This document shows, piece after piece, positions 50,150-58,124 of a stretch of DNA of 64,000 bases; position 1 is the first letter of the stretch; each line of letters opens with the position of its first letter. Location of the stretch: assembly GCA_963169915.1 (NCBI GenBank), contig CAUJEM010000166.1, forward strand, positions 1-64,000, in the 5' to 3' direction. A program made the position numbers and the translations under genes. Source of the DNA: Myxococcota bacterium (GTDB taxonomy: Bacteria; Myxococcota_A; Polyangia; Polyangiales; Polyangiaceae). Below the pieces are notes generated by a model. The model was not told where the DNA came from and did no database searches. It worked only from the letters and a program-made list of their open reading frames with translations.

Positions 50150-52034
50150 TCGTGACGCGCGCCATCAGCGCCGCCAAGCGCTTGGCGAGCTGAGCTGGAT
50201 CGTCCACGGGAGAGCCCTCCGCCAGCAGCGCCTGATCGTAGAGCAGCTCGGCGTAGTCCTTGAGCTCGGCGTCCTGACCCCCAGCCTCCACGAGGCGCGA
50301 CAGCCGCTCCAGGACGGGGTGCGTCAGGTTGACCTCCAAGATCCGCGCGACGCGCGGGAGGCTCTGGTTGCGCTCCCGCAGGATACGCTCGATCTGCGGG
50401 GCGATCCCGCCCTCGGCCAAGACCAGGCACGCCGGAGAGTCCGTCAGGCGGCTCGAGACCTTCACCTCCTTCACGCGCTGCCCGAGGAGTTGCTGGAGCT
50501 TGTCGAGCAGCGGCTTGGCGACCGCCTCACTCGCCGCGCGCGTGGCGCTCTCCTGCTCTCCGAGCTCGAGCCGCACGGTGCTGGCGTCGACCAGGCGCTT
50601 GCCCTCGTACTCCGGGAGCTGCTCCATCGCGAAGGGATCGACCGGCTGCGACAGGAGCAGCACCTGCCAGCCGCGCGACCTCAAGCCCTCGATGTGGGGA
50701 CTCGCCTCCGCGCCCTGCCTCGAGGTGCTGGTCACGTAGTAGATCTCGGCTTGGCCCTCCGGCATCTGCCGGACGTACTCGTCGAGCGAGATGGGCTGCT
50801 CGTGACCCGTGCAGTCGAAGCGCAGCAGCTTGGCCAGCTTGGGCGCCTCGGCCGGCTCGAAGTGCAGCCCCTCCTTGAAGACCGCGCCGAAGCTGGCCCA
50901 GAACTTCAGGTAGTCCTCGGGGCGCTCCTCCGCCAGCCGCGTGAGCGCGCTGAGCGTGTGGCTGACCACCTGCTGGCGCATCACCCGGATGGCGCGCGAG
51001 TCCTGTAGGATTTCCCGGGAGACGTTCAGCGGCAGGTCCTCCGTGTCGACCACCCCGCGCACGAAGCGCAGCCAGCGGGGCAGCAGCTCCTCACACTGCT
51101 CCATGATGAGCACCCGCTTGACGTAGAGCCGTAGCCCCGCCTTGAGCTGGTCGTCCATCAAGTCCATCAGCGGGTGGCCGGGGATGAAGACGATGCCGGA
51201 GAACTCCAGCGTCCCCTCCACCTTGAAGTGATCTTGAGTGAGCGGCGGCTGCCAGTCCCGCGCGATCTGTTGATAGAACTCCGCGTACTGCTCCTGAGTC
51301 ACCTCCCTCGCCGGCCGCTGCCAGAGCGCCGTGGCGGCGTTGATGATCTCCCCCTCGGCCGAGGGCGGCTCCTCGCCCTCGGCGGGGGGCTTCGAGAGAT
51401 CCGGCAGCAGCCGGATGGGGTGCCCCAGGTAGTTGGAGTAGCGCGTGACGAGCGATCTCAGCTTCCAGGGCCGGAGCAGCTCGGTCTGCTCGGCGCTCAG
51501 GTGCAGCGTGACGGAGGTGCCCGGCTCCGCGCGCTCGCCCGGCTCGAGCGTGTAGCTCTCCTTGCCGTCCGACGACCACACCCAGGCCTCGTCGCTGCCC
51601 GCCGCGCGGCTGGTGACCGTCACGCGCTCGGCGACCAAGAACGCGCTGTAGAAGCCCACGCCGAATTGTCCGATGAGCGACGGCGTGCGCTCGCCACCCG
51701 AAGCCTGCAGCCGCTCGAGGAAGGCGCGTGAGCCAGACTGCGCGATCGTGCCCAAGAAATCTCTGAGCTCCTGCGCCGACATCCCGATGCCGTTGTCCGC
51801 GATGGTGAGGGTCTGCTGCGCTTCGCTCGGCTGCAGCCGGATCTCGAGCGGCTGCCCCTCGGGCAAGAGCTCCGGCTCGCTCAACGCGCGGAAGCGCAGT
51901 TTGTCGAGCGCGTCCGAGGCATTGCTGAGCAGCTCACGAAGGAAAATCTCACGGTTGGAGTAGAGCGAGCCAATGACGAGGCGTAGCACCTGGCTGACCT
52001 CGGCCTGAAACGGGTAAGTGGTTTTTTCCGCCAT
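50145..52034 (-). CDS. htpG: Molecular chaperone HtpG (Hsp90)
   Basis: 629 residues. ATP-dependent Hsp90-family chaperone. N-terminal GHKL ATPase: RELLSNASDALDKLR, DNGIGM, IGQFGVGFYSAF; middle domain with FVRGVVDTEDLPLNVSREILQ; C-terminal dimerisation part ending LAALMARVTS. Start at the ATG 52034 gives the standard MAEK-TTYPFQAEVSQVL N-terminus; longer in-frame sequence upstream is not conserved. Cytoplasmic. No sigma-32-type sequence was recognised upstream. Confidence 0.97.
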   Translation of the reverse strand: MAEKTTYPFQAEVSQVLRLVIGSLYSNREIFLRELLSNASDALDKLRFRALSEPELLPEGQPLEIRLQPSEAQQTLTIADNGIGMSAQELRDFLGTIAQSGSRAFLERLQASGGERTPSLIGQFGVGFYSAFLVAERVTVTSRAAGSDEAWVWSSDGKESYTLEPGERAEPGTSVTLHLSAEQTELLRPWKLRSLVTRYSNYLGHPIRLLPDLSKPPAEGEEPPSAEGEIINAATALWQRPAREVTQEQYAEFYQQIARDWQPPLTQDHFKVEGTLEFSGIVFIPGHPLMDLMDDQLKAGLRLYVKRVLIMEQCEELLPRWLRFVRGVVDTEDLPLNVSREILQDSRAIRVMRQQVVSHTLSALTRLAEERPEDYLKFWASFGAVFKEGLHFEPAEAPKLAKLLRFDCTGHEQPISLDEYVRQMPEGQAEIYYVTSTSRQGAEASPHIEGLRSRGWQVLLLSQPVDPFAMEQLPEYEGKRLVDASTVRLELGEQESATRAASEAVAKPLLDKLQQLLGQRVKEVKVSSRLTDSPACLVLAEGGIAPQIERILRERNQSLPRVARILEVNLTHPVLERLSRLVEAGGQDAELKDYAELLYDQALLAEGSPVDDPAQLAKRLAALMARVTS

Positions 52035-52133
52035 GATTTCGGACCCGTAGAGTGGGTTTCCTGGCGGCGCTGTCAAGCCTTGGGCGCCGCCACTTTCTTG
52101 GCAGGGTGACGCGCGCCATGGCACCGAGGGGGC

Positions 52134-52820
52134 ATGTGGCGCCTGAGCCTGCTCCTCGTGGGGTGCCTGACAGGCTGCGAGCTCACCCCCCCGAGCGCGG
52201 CCGCCGAGCCTCCTCCCGGCGCGCGAGGCCCCTCCACCGCGGCCCCGGTCCGCCGGCCTCCTGCGCCGACGCCTGCGCGCTCGGCGAGCCCCTCGCCCTC
52301 CCGACGCGTCGCCCCGCCCCCAGCGTCGTCTGCCCCACGCGACCCGCCCCACGAGGCCGGCGCGGCGCCGGTGGAGGCCGCCGACAACCGTGTGGCACCC
52401 CTGACCGTGGATCCCTCGCTCGCGGCGCGGGCCCAGGCTGTCTTCGCCGCGCTCGAGCGCGGCGACGCCGCCGCCGCCGACGCGCTGTACTTCCCGAGAG
52501 CGCCCTTCCTCGCCCTCAAGGGCGGCAAGAACCCCGCCCGCTACTACAAGTACCTCCTCGACGTCTACCACGCCGATCTCGCGAAGGTAGCGCGTCGCCA
52601 CGCCCTGTGGTCGCGCACGCGCCTACTCGGCCTCGACGTGGCGGCCACCCCCGTCTGGGTCGAGCCTGGACAGGAGAGCAACGCGCTCGGCTACTACAAG
52701 CTCCGGGGCGCTGCGCTGCGCTATGAGCTCAACGGTGAGCCCTTCGAGATCGTCATCGACACGATGATCACCTGGCAGGGGCGCTGGTACATCACCCACC
52801 TGGCCCCCGTGAAGCGCTGA
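52134..52820 (+). CDS. Putative lipoprotein
   Basis: 228 residues. Very short signal (WRLSLLLVGCLTGC) with lipobox LTGC, a Pro/Ala/Arg-rich linker to ~95, then a compact domain (LAARAQAVFAALERGDAAAADALYFPRAPFLALKGGKNPARYYKYLLDVYHADL, in short pieces) with many aromatic residues, ending ITWQGRWYITHLAPVKR. The last ~130 residues look NTF2-like. No catalytic motif. Distance to the divergent htpG start is 99 bp. Confidence 0.7.
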   Translation: MWRLSLLLVGCLTGCELTPPSAAAEPPPGARGPSTAAPVRRPPAPTPARSASPSPSRRVAPPPASSAPRDPPHEAGAAPVEAADNRVAPLTVDPSLAARAQAVFAALERGDAAAADALYFPRAPFLALKGGKNPARYYKYLLDVYHADLAKVARRHALWSRTRLLGLDVAATPVWVEPGQESNALGYYKLRGAALRYELNGEPFEIVIDTMITWQGRWYITHLAPVKR

Positions 52821-52958
52821 ACGAGCGCCCCCGCGGCGCCCGCCCACCGAGCCACGGCCCCCCCTTCGCCCTCGGCGGGGGCGCCGCTCCCGGGCGCTGC
52901 TCGGCGCTTGGCCGAGTTCCCTTGCCAATTCCGACACATAACGAGCGGTAGGCAATTA

Positions 52959-52974
52959 TCTACCGATCGGTAGA
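52959..52974. promoter_or_regulatory. TetR-like palindromic operator before acyl-CoA dehydrogenase
   Basis: TCTACCGATCGGTAGA is a perfect 16-bp palindrome in an AT-rich island (ATTATC...GAATTA), 90 bp before the GTG at 53065. TACCGATCGGTA-type sites are typical for TetR/FadR-like repressors of fatty-acid genes. No TetR gene is in the window. Confidence 0.65.
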
Positions 52975-52976
52975 AT
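52971..52976 (+). promoter_or_regulatory. -10-like TAGAAT overlapping the palindrome
   Basis: TAGAAT (5 of 6 to TATAAT) overlaps the right arm of the palindrome, so a bound repressor would block polymerase. It leaves an ~80-nt leader. No clear -35. Confidence 0.45.
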
Positions 52977-53064
52977 TAGGGTTGCGGGCGGCGCCCGATT
53001 CCTCCAGATTTCAGCCGCCTCGACCGCGCTGTGGCGCGGAGGCCAGACCCAAGGAGCATCACGC

Positions 53065-54909
53065 GTGGCCCACTCGAACAACTGGTACAAAGCGGACCTG
53101 AGAGACTACCGTTTCGTCATCTTCGAGCAGTTCAAGCTGCAGCAGGTGCTAGGGCAAGAGCCCTTCGAGGACTGGGGCAAGGAGGAGGTGGTCGCCACGC
53201 TCGCCGAGGTCTACCGCTTCTCCACCGAGGTGCTCGGGCCGCTCAACGCGGTGGGGGATCGCGAGGGCGTCAAGCTGGTGAACGGGCAAGCCGTCACCCC
53301 CGCGGGGTTCAAGGACGCCTGGGACAAGCTGTACGCCTCTGGCTTCTTGCTGCTCAGCGTCTCGAAGAGCCACGGCGGCGCCGCGGGGCCGCGCACGCTC
53401 GCCGCCATCGCCAACGAGATGACGACCGGCGCCAACACGGCCTTCGACATGTACCCGGGCCTCACCGCCGGCGCGCTCGAGCTCATCGAGGCCTGCGGCA
53501 CGCCGGAGCAGCACGCGCGCTACATGCCGCCCATGCTCGAGGGGCGCTGGTCGGGCACCATGTGCCTCACCGAGCCGCAGGCCGGCTCGGACGTCGGCGC
53601 AGCGGCCACCACCGCCGTGAAGAACGCGGACGGCAGCTACTCCATCACCGGGACCAAGATGTTCATCAGCGGTGGGGACCAAGATCTCACTGAGAACATC
53701 ATCCACTTGGTGCTCGCCCGTACCCCTGGCGCCCCCCCGGGCACGAAGGGGCTCTCCCTCTTCTTGGTCCCCAAGTTCAAGCTCAACGCCGACGGTAGCA
53801 CCAGCGCCGAGCGCAACGACGTGACCCTGGCGGCGCTCGAGCACAAGATGGGGATCAACGGGAGCTCCACGGCGCTGCTCAACTTTGGAGACGAGGGGAA
53901 GTGCACCGGTGAGCTCGTCGGCGGGGTGGAGCTCCAGGGCATGCGGCAGATGTTCCAGATGATGAACTTCGCTCGCATCGGCGTCGGGCTGCAGAGCCTC
54001 GGCGTCGCCTCGGCCGCCTACCTGGCGGCGCTGAGCTACGCGCGCGAGCGCAAGCAAGGGTCGAGCATCGAGAACTTCAAGGACGCCAGCGCGCCGCGCG
54101 TCCCCATCATCCAGCACCCCAACGTGCGCAACATGCTCATCGACATGAAGGCTCGCGTCGAGGGCGCGCGAGCGCTGCTGGTCAAGCTCACCACTCACAT
54201 CGATTTCGCGGCGGCGCTCCAAGGCAAGGACGACGCGAAGGTGGAGTACCACAAGGGGCAGGTGGAGCTGCTGACGCCGCTCGTGAAGGCCTTCGGCTCG
54301 GACCAGGCCTTCAGGGTCTGTGAGTCTGCCATCCAAGTCCATGGTGGCGTGGGCTACACCAAGGATTTCCCGGTGGAGCAGTACGCGCGGGACGCCAAAA
54401 TTTTTAGCATCTACGAGGGGACCAACGGGATCCAGGCGCTCGATTTGGTGGCCCGCAAGCTCGGCCAGCGCGGCGGACAGAACGCTCGTGACTTCCTCGG
54501 CGACGTCCAGCAGTTCGTCACGACGCACCAGGCGCACCCGGTGCTGGGCGCCTACGTCCAGCAGCTCGGCTTGGCGCAGGAGGCCGTCGCAGGCGCCGCG
54601 ATGCAGTTCATGGCGTGGTTCGGCGCGGGAGAGATGCTCAAGGTGCCGCTGCACGCCAACCGCTTCCTACGGATGATGAGCGAGGTCGCGGTCGGTTGGC
54701 TCCTGCTCGAGCAGGCGGTGATCGCGCTCGAGGCTCAGTCCAAGCTCAGCCGTACAGATCAGGACTGGGCGTTCTACGAAGGCAAGCGCTTCGCCGCGGT
54801 GTATTACGTCCAGCAGGTCGTCTCGGAGGTGGTCGGCGCCGCGAAGGTGCTGGCGAGCGGCGACACGAGCGCCTGGGACATCCCGGCCGAGAGCTTCGCG
54901 ACGGTGTGA
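53065..54909 (+). CDS. Long acyl-CoA dehydrogenase (DmdC/FadE5-like)
   Basis: 614 residues. FAD enzyme of the large ACAD clade (about 590-620 residues, like FadE5, DmdC), with a C-terminal extension beyond the ~380-residue core. Seen: MCLTEPQAGSDVG (substrate/FAD contact), ITGTKMFISGGDQD, RIGVGLQSLGVASAAYLAAL, QVHGGVGYTKDFPVEQYARDAKI and the catalytic Glu451 in YEGTNGIQALDL. Oxidises acyl-CoA thioesters with electron transfer to ETF. The N-terminal ~40 residues (WYKADLRDYRFVIFEQF) are typical for this clade. GTG start. Controlled probably by the palindrome upstream. Convergent with the small coiled-coil gene. Confidence 0.93.
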   Translation: MAHSNNWYKADLRDYRFVIFEQFKLQQVLGQEPFEDWGKEEVVATLAEVYRFSTEVLGPLNAVGDREGVKLVNGQAVTPAGFKDAWDKLYASGFLLLSVSKSHGGAAGPRTLAAIANEMTTGANTAFDMYPGLTAGALELIEACGTPEQHARYMPPMLEGRWSGTMCLTEPQAGSDVGAAATTAVKNADGSYSITGTKMFISGGDQDLTENIIHLVLARTPGAPPGTKGLSLFLVPKFKLNADGSTSAERNDVTLAALEHKMGINGSSTALLNFGDEGKCTGELVGGVELQGMRQMFQMMNFARIGVGLQSLGVASAAYLAALSYARERKQGSSIENFKDASAPRVPIIQHPNVRNMLIDMKARVEGARALLVKLTTHIDFAAALQGKDDAKVEYHKGQVELLTPLVKAFGSDQAFRVCESAIQVHGGVGYTKDFPVEQYARDAKIFSIYEGTNGIQALDLVARKLGQRGGQNARDFLGDVQQFVTTHQAHPVLGAYVQQLGLAQEAVAGAAMQFMAWFGAGEMLKVPLHANRFLRMMSEVAVGWLLLEQAVIALEAQSKLSRTDQDWAFYEGKRFAAVYYVQQVVSEVVGAAKVLASGDTSAWDIPAESFATV

Positions 54910-54930
54910 GGCGGGGCGCCGGCCCGCCTC
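54908..54930. terminator. Hairpin after acyl-CoA dehydrogenase
   Basis: GAGGCGGG (54908-54915) pairs with CCCGCCTC (54923-54930), loop GCGCCGG. It overlaps the stop codon and lies in the 41-bp convergent gap. Confidence 0.6.
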
Positions 54931-54950
54931 TCGGGTGAGCCGCCGAAGGC

Positions 54951-55379
54951 TCAGGGCTCTTCGTCTTCGGCGGCCGCTCGCGGTGGGTCCTCCGCCGCGG
55001 AGGGCTCAGGGGGGAGCGGCGTCGGCCGGCGACGCCGGAGCAACAGCGCCACCGCCACCGCCGCCAGGAGCGCGCCGCCCACGATCATGAGCACGGTGCG
55101 CTGCTTGGCGGCGGCTTGCTGCGCGGCGAGCTGCTCGACGGCGCGCTCGTTCTGCCGCGTCAGCTCTTGGAGCTGCGTGGTCAGCCCGACCAACTCCTCC
55201 ATGCTGCTGGCGGCAGCCTCCGGGTGCTGGGGCGGCGGCGCGCCGGGCTCCGCCTGGGCCAAGGCCACGGCGGGCAGCACGCAGGCCCCCGCCACCCCGG
55301 CGACGGCGACCCAGCGACGCACGCGCCGCGCCCCGAAGCGGCCCGGGCTCCGCGCTGTAGCCCCAGGGGTGCGCATCAT
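54951..55379 (-). CDS. Small exported coiled-coil membrane protein
   Basis: 142 residues. N-terminal Arg-rich signal (RRWVAVAGVAGACVLPAVALAQA), a coiled-coil segment (MEELVGLTTQLQELTRQNERAVEQLAAQQAA), one transmembrane helix (TVLMIVGGALLAAVAVALLL) and an acidic Pro/Glu tail. Cytoplasmic tail short. ATG at 55379 has GAAGG upstream; an earlier GTG would add only five codons. It lies 16 bp downstream of the metzincin lipoprotein gene and is probably co-transcribed. Confidence 0.7.
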   Translation of the reverse strand: MMRTPGATARSPGRFGARRVRRWVAVAGVAGACVLPAVALAQAEPGAPPPQHPEAAASSMEELVGLTTQLQELTRQNERAVEQLAAQQAAAKQRTVLMIVGGALLAAVAVALLLRRRRPTPLPPEPSAAEDPPRAAAEDEEP

Positions 55380-55395
55380 GAGCGACCTTCGCACC

Positions 55396-56859
55396 TCAGC
55401 GCGCCAGCGTGTACCGCTGCCCCTCGAGCGTGAAGCCGACCTGCCGGAGGGGCTGCTCGGCCCGAGGGACCAAGAGCCAGCCGCCCGGGAGGTGATCGTA
55501 GCGGTAGACCTGCGCGACGCGCTGCTCGGCCGGCCCGCCCACGGGCGTCACGGTGACGGGGATCCCCTCCAGGCTCATGGGCTCACGGAGCTGCTGCTCC
55601 GGTCCCCACTCGGCCTTCCCCGCGCCATCGAAAGCGATGATCTGATAGCTCAGCGGGGCGCTGAGGAGCGCGCGGTTGATGAGCGAGCCGCGCTGGTGGA
55701 GCCCTCGATACGTGTAGTCGCTCACGAACTGCGGGTTGCAGTAGCTCATGATGTCCTTGACCCTGGCAGGATCTTGGAGGTGCTGAGTCGCCAGATCGTA
55801 GCCCCAGGCACCACTGTTGGCCCCGGCGTGCGGGTAGTTGCGATCGACCCCGTCGATTTGGTTGCCGGGCGCGCAGGGCGCGTGCTCACGCCCGTGCGCG
55901 TGACCCAGCTCATGAGCGGCGGTGTTCTCCGAGTACCCCACGAAGCCGACCCCGAGCGCCAAGCGGAGCTGCGGGTTACCCGCGGGGTTGCTCGAGCTCG
56001 CGCCGTTGAGGAGGGTCAAGCCGAGCACGCAGCCCGAGCCACAGTACGCCTGGATGCTGTCGGCGGGGTTGAAGATGGCGTAGTAGTAGACGTCGGAGGT
56101 GTTGCCGACCTCGCGCGAGCGTAGCCCAGCGAGGTTGAGCCCGACCCCCTGCCAGCCCTCCCCGCGAGGAGAGATGGCGGAGCTCCACGGCACCGCCTCG
56201 TGCACGCTGATCTCGACCTCCGAGACGGGGTACATCGCGTAGAAGCGCTTGCGGATCCGCTCCACCTGGCCCGGTGACAAGTCAGGGACGCGGTTCGAGC
56301 CGTCCGCGCCGTAGGCGTAGGGCACGAGCACGACCCGGAGGCGGTTGGCCTTGCCCGTGACGGCGACGCTCGCGAGGCTGTCTGCCGCGGGGTAATGCCC
56401 GGCGGCGTTGTCCGTGGATCCAGCCTGGAGCACATCCACGCCGAACTCGAAGGGATCCTGGATGACGGCGCCCTCCACGGAGAAATTCAGGGTGCTGGCG
56501 AGGGCGGCGTCCGTGGAGGCGGTGAGCGGACCCTCGCTGGTGACGGTCAGGGCCTGGCCCCCCGCCAAGCGCAGCCGCGCCGTCACCGGCGCGCCGTCAT
56601 AGCCCTCCTCGAGCGCCACGTGCACGCGGAGCAGGCCCTCACGGCCCGCGATGAGCGGAATGGAGTCCGGGGTCTCCGGCTCCATCAGCGGGCGCCGGAT
56701 CGCCTGATACAGATCCACGGCCGTGATCCGCACGCCCCGCGCGCCGACCATCCCGGCGGCTGGCCCCCCACCCTCCGGCTCATCCGAGCTGGAGCCGCAC
56801 CCGACGGTGACCAACGCGATGACCCCAGCCAGCCAACCCATGCTCCAGAGCGACCTCAT
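55396..56859 (-). CDS. Metzincin-type zinc metallopeptidase lipoprotein
   Basis: 487 residues. Lipoprotein signal (GWLAGVIALVTVGC), short GSSSDEPEGGG tether. The middle ~220 residues are beta-rich. Zinc motif HELGHAHGREH at 316-326 fits HExxHxxGxxH (third His 326), and DIMSYCNP ~50 residues later is a likely Met-turn, so this is a metzincin. A C-terminal ~80-residue beta domain follows (VTVTPVGGPAEQRVAQVYRYD). The family is not assigned more finely; M66/M64-like. Surface location is expected. Start at ATG 56859 (three codons inside the longer frame). Confidence 0.85.
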   Translation of the reverse strand: MRSLWSMGWLAGVIALVTVGCGSSSDEPEGGGPAAGMVGARGVRITAVDLYQAIRRPLMEPETPDSIPLIAGREGLLRVHVALEEGYDGAPVTARLRLAGGQALTVTSEGPLTASTDAALASTLNFSVEGAVIQDPFEFGVDVLQAGSTDNAAGHYPAADSLASVAVTGKANRLRVVLVPYAYGADGSNRVPDLSPGQVERIRKRFYAMYPVSEVEISVHEAVPWSSAISPRGEGWQGVGLNLAGLRSREVGNTSDVYYYAIFNPADSIQAYCGSGCVLGLTLLNGASSSNPAGNPQLRLALGVGFVGYSENTAAHELGHAHGREHAPCAPGNQIDGVDRNYPHAGANSGAWGYDLATQHLQDPARVKDIMSYCNPQFVSDYTYRGLHQRGSLINRALLSAPLSYQIIAFDGAGKAEWGPEQQLREPMSLEGIPVTVTPVGGPAEQRVAQVYRYDHLPGGWLLVPRAEQPLRQVGFTLEGQRYTLAR

Positions 56860-56972
56860 GCCCTGCACCTAGCACCAAACGGAGAGGCCTTGCCTGGCTA
56901 CCGTCACATAAGAAATTTTCCAGCCTCGGCGCTCGTCGCTCAAACTCATGGTCGAGCACGGGCGCTCTTCGG

Positions 56973-56978
56973 TAACCT
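56973..56978 (+). promoter_or_regulatory. -10-like TAACCT before the TerB-like gene
   Basis: TAACCT ends 6 nt before the ATG at 56985, compatible with a leaderless mRNA. Confidence 0.4.
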
Positions 56979-56984
56979 CGCTCC

Positions 56985-57455
56985 ATGACCCCCCTCGATC
57001 TTCCAGCGTCCGCCCTCCTCGCCATCGCCGCCGTCGCGTGGGCCGACGGCTTTCTTCGCAAGTCGGAAGCTCAGGCGCTCCTGCGCGTCGCTCGCGCCGC
57101 GGAGCTGTCGCCGGAGGACTACGCCCGAGTGCAGGCGGCGCTCGACACCGCGCCCGCGCTGGACGCGCTCGACCTGGAGCCGCTCACCGGGCAGGCTCGC
57201 GCGCTGGCCTACGCCATCGCCACCTGGCTCGCCAAGCTCGACGGCGTGACGAACACCGAGGAGCTCGCCAACCTCAAGCGCCTCCAAGAGAAGCTGGGGC
57301 TCCCCAAGGCGAAGCTCGACGCTGCCGCCAGCGCGACCTTCGACGTGATGGTGCTCCCCGGAGGCGGCACCGTGGACGGCTTCGATCTGGGCGCTCTGGC
57401 CGCTCGGCTCACAGAGAAGCTCCCGTCGCTGAGCCCACGCCCCAAGAGCCCGTGA
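56985..57455 (+). CDS. TerB/DUF533-like helical protein
   Basis: 156 residues. All-helical: LPASALLAIAAVAWADGFLRKSEAQALLRVA, then EDYARVQAAL and AYAIATWLAKLDGVTNTEELANLKRLQ, the periodic W-A-D-G/LD-G-V pattern of TerB-like folds with acidic loops after helices. TerB-like domains occur in tellurite-resistance and other stress contexts; no partner ter gene is close. C-terminal ~40 residues are linker. Cytoplasmic. Confidence 0.75.
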   Translation: MTPLDLPASALLAIAAVAWADGFLRKSEAQALLRVARAAELSPEDYARVQAALDTAPALDALDLEPLTGQARALAYAIATWLAKLDGVTNTEELANLKRLQEKLGLPKAKLDAAASATFDVMVLPGGGTVDGFDLGALAARLTEKLPSLSPRPKSP

Positions 57456-57528
57456 GGGGTGCCCCCACCGCCGCTCTCCCGCTCCCCGGCTTTGTTGCCA
57501 AAACATCAACTATGATATTTTACCAACA

Positions 57529-57534
57529 TATGCT
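57529..57534 (+). promoter_or_regulatory. -10-like TATGCT before the XRE-cupin gene
   Basis: TATGCT ends 12 nt before the ATG at 57547 in an AT-rich patch (57490-57535). Confidence 0.45.
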
Positions 57535-57546
57535 AGCTCTGGGGCG

Positions 57547-58104
57547 ATGGCGGGTGACGTGCCAGAGCACCTCGCGGACAACCTCAAGCGGCTGCGTGAC
57601 GCTCGCGGGCTGACCCAGCAGCAGGCCGCAGATCTCTCGGGGGTGCCTCGCCCCACCTGGGCCACGCTCGAGTCGGGGAGCGCCAACCCGACGCTCCAGG
57701 TCCTGATCAAGGCCGCGGCTGCGCTGCGGGTGTCCATCGAGGAGCTGATCGCCGCGCCGCGCGCCCGAGGGAGGGTCTTCGCTGCAAGCTCGTTGCCGCG
57801 CGAGCGTCGCGCCGACGGCGTGCTCCAGTCCCTCCTCCCTCACACCATCCCCGGCCTGCGCTTGCTGCGCCTCGAGCTCACGGCGGGCGCCGCGTGGGAG
57901 CTGGTGCCCGAGAGCACGGGGACAGGGAGCTACTTCTTCGTAGAGCGCGGACGACCGGAGCTGAGCCTCGGAGCCGAGCGGCATCGCCTGGTCGCCGGTG
58001 ACGTCTTGGTGACTCCCGCGGACGAGGCCCACCACGTCCAGGTGACGACGCGCGAGCCCTGCGTGGCGTATCGGCTCGTGACGCCGCTGCCGTCCGGCTT
58101 CTAG
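57547..58104 (+). CDS. XRE-family transcriptional regulator with C-terminal cupin
   Basis: 185 residues. N-terminal Cro/C1-type HTH (LADNLKRLRDARGLTQQQAADLSGVPRPTWATLESG, in the usual order) and a C-terminal cupin (LTAGAAWELVPESTGTGSYFFVERGRPELSLGAERHRLVAGDVLVTPADEAHHVQ), a layout known from regulators such as PuuR and SutR. The ligand of the cupin is unknown. No clear autoregulatory operator. Convergent with the tail-anchored protein gene; a hairpin covers both ends. Confidence 0.9.
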   Translation: MAGDVPEHLADNLKRLRDARGLTQQQAADLSGVPRPTWATLESGSANPTLQVLIKAAAALRVSIEELIAAPRARGRVFAASSLPRERRADGVLQSLLPHTIPGLRLLRLELTAGAAWELVPESTGTGSYFFVERGRPELSLGAERHRLVAGDVLVTPADEAHHVQVTTREPCVAYRLVTPLPSGF

Positions 58105-58124
58105 CGGCTCAGTGCAAGAGCCGC
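58104..58124. terminator. Hairpin between XRE-cupin and tail-anchored genes
   Basis: GCGGCTC (58104-58110) pairs with GAGCCGC (58118-58124), loop seven, across the convergent stops. Confidence 0.5.

Noticed and set aside
57490-57535. TTGCCA and TATGAT as a -35/-10 pair before the XRE-cupin gene
   Set aside because: The spacing is only 10 bp; TATGCT nearer the start fits the local pattern better.
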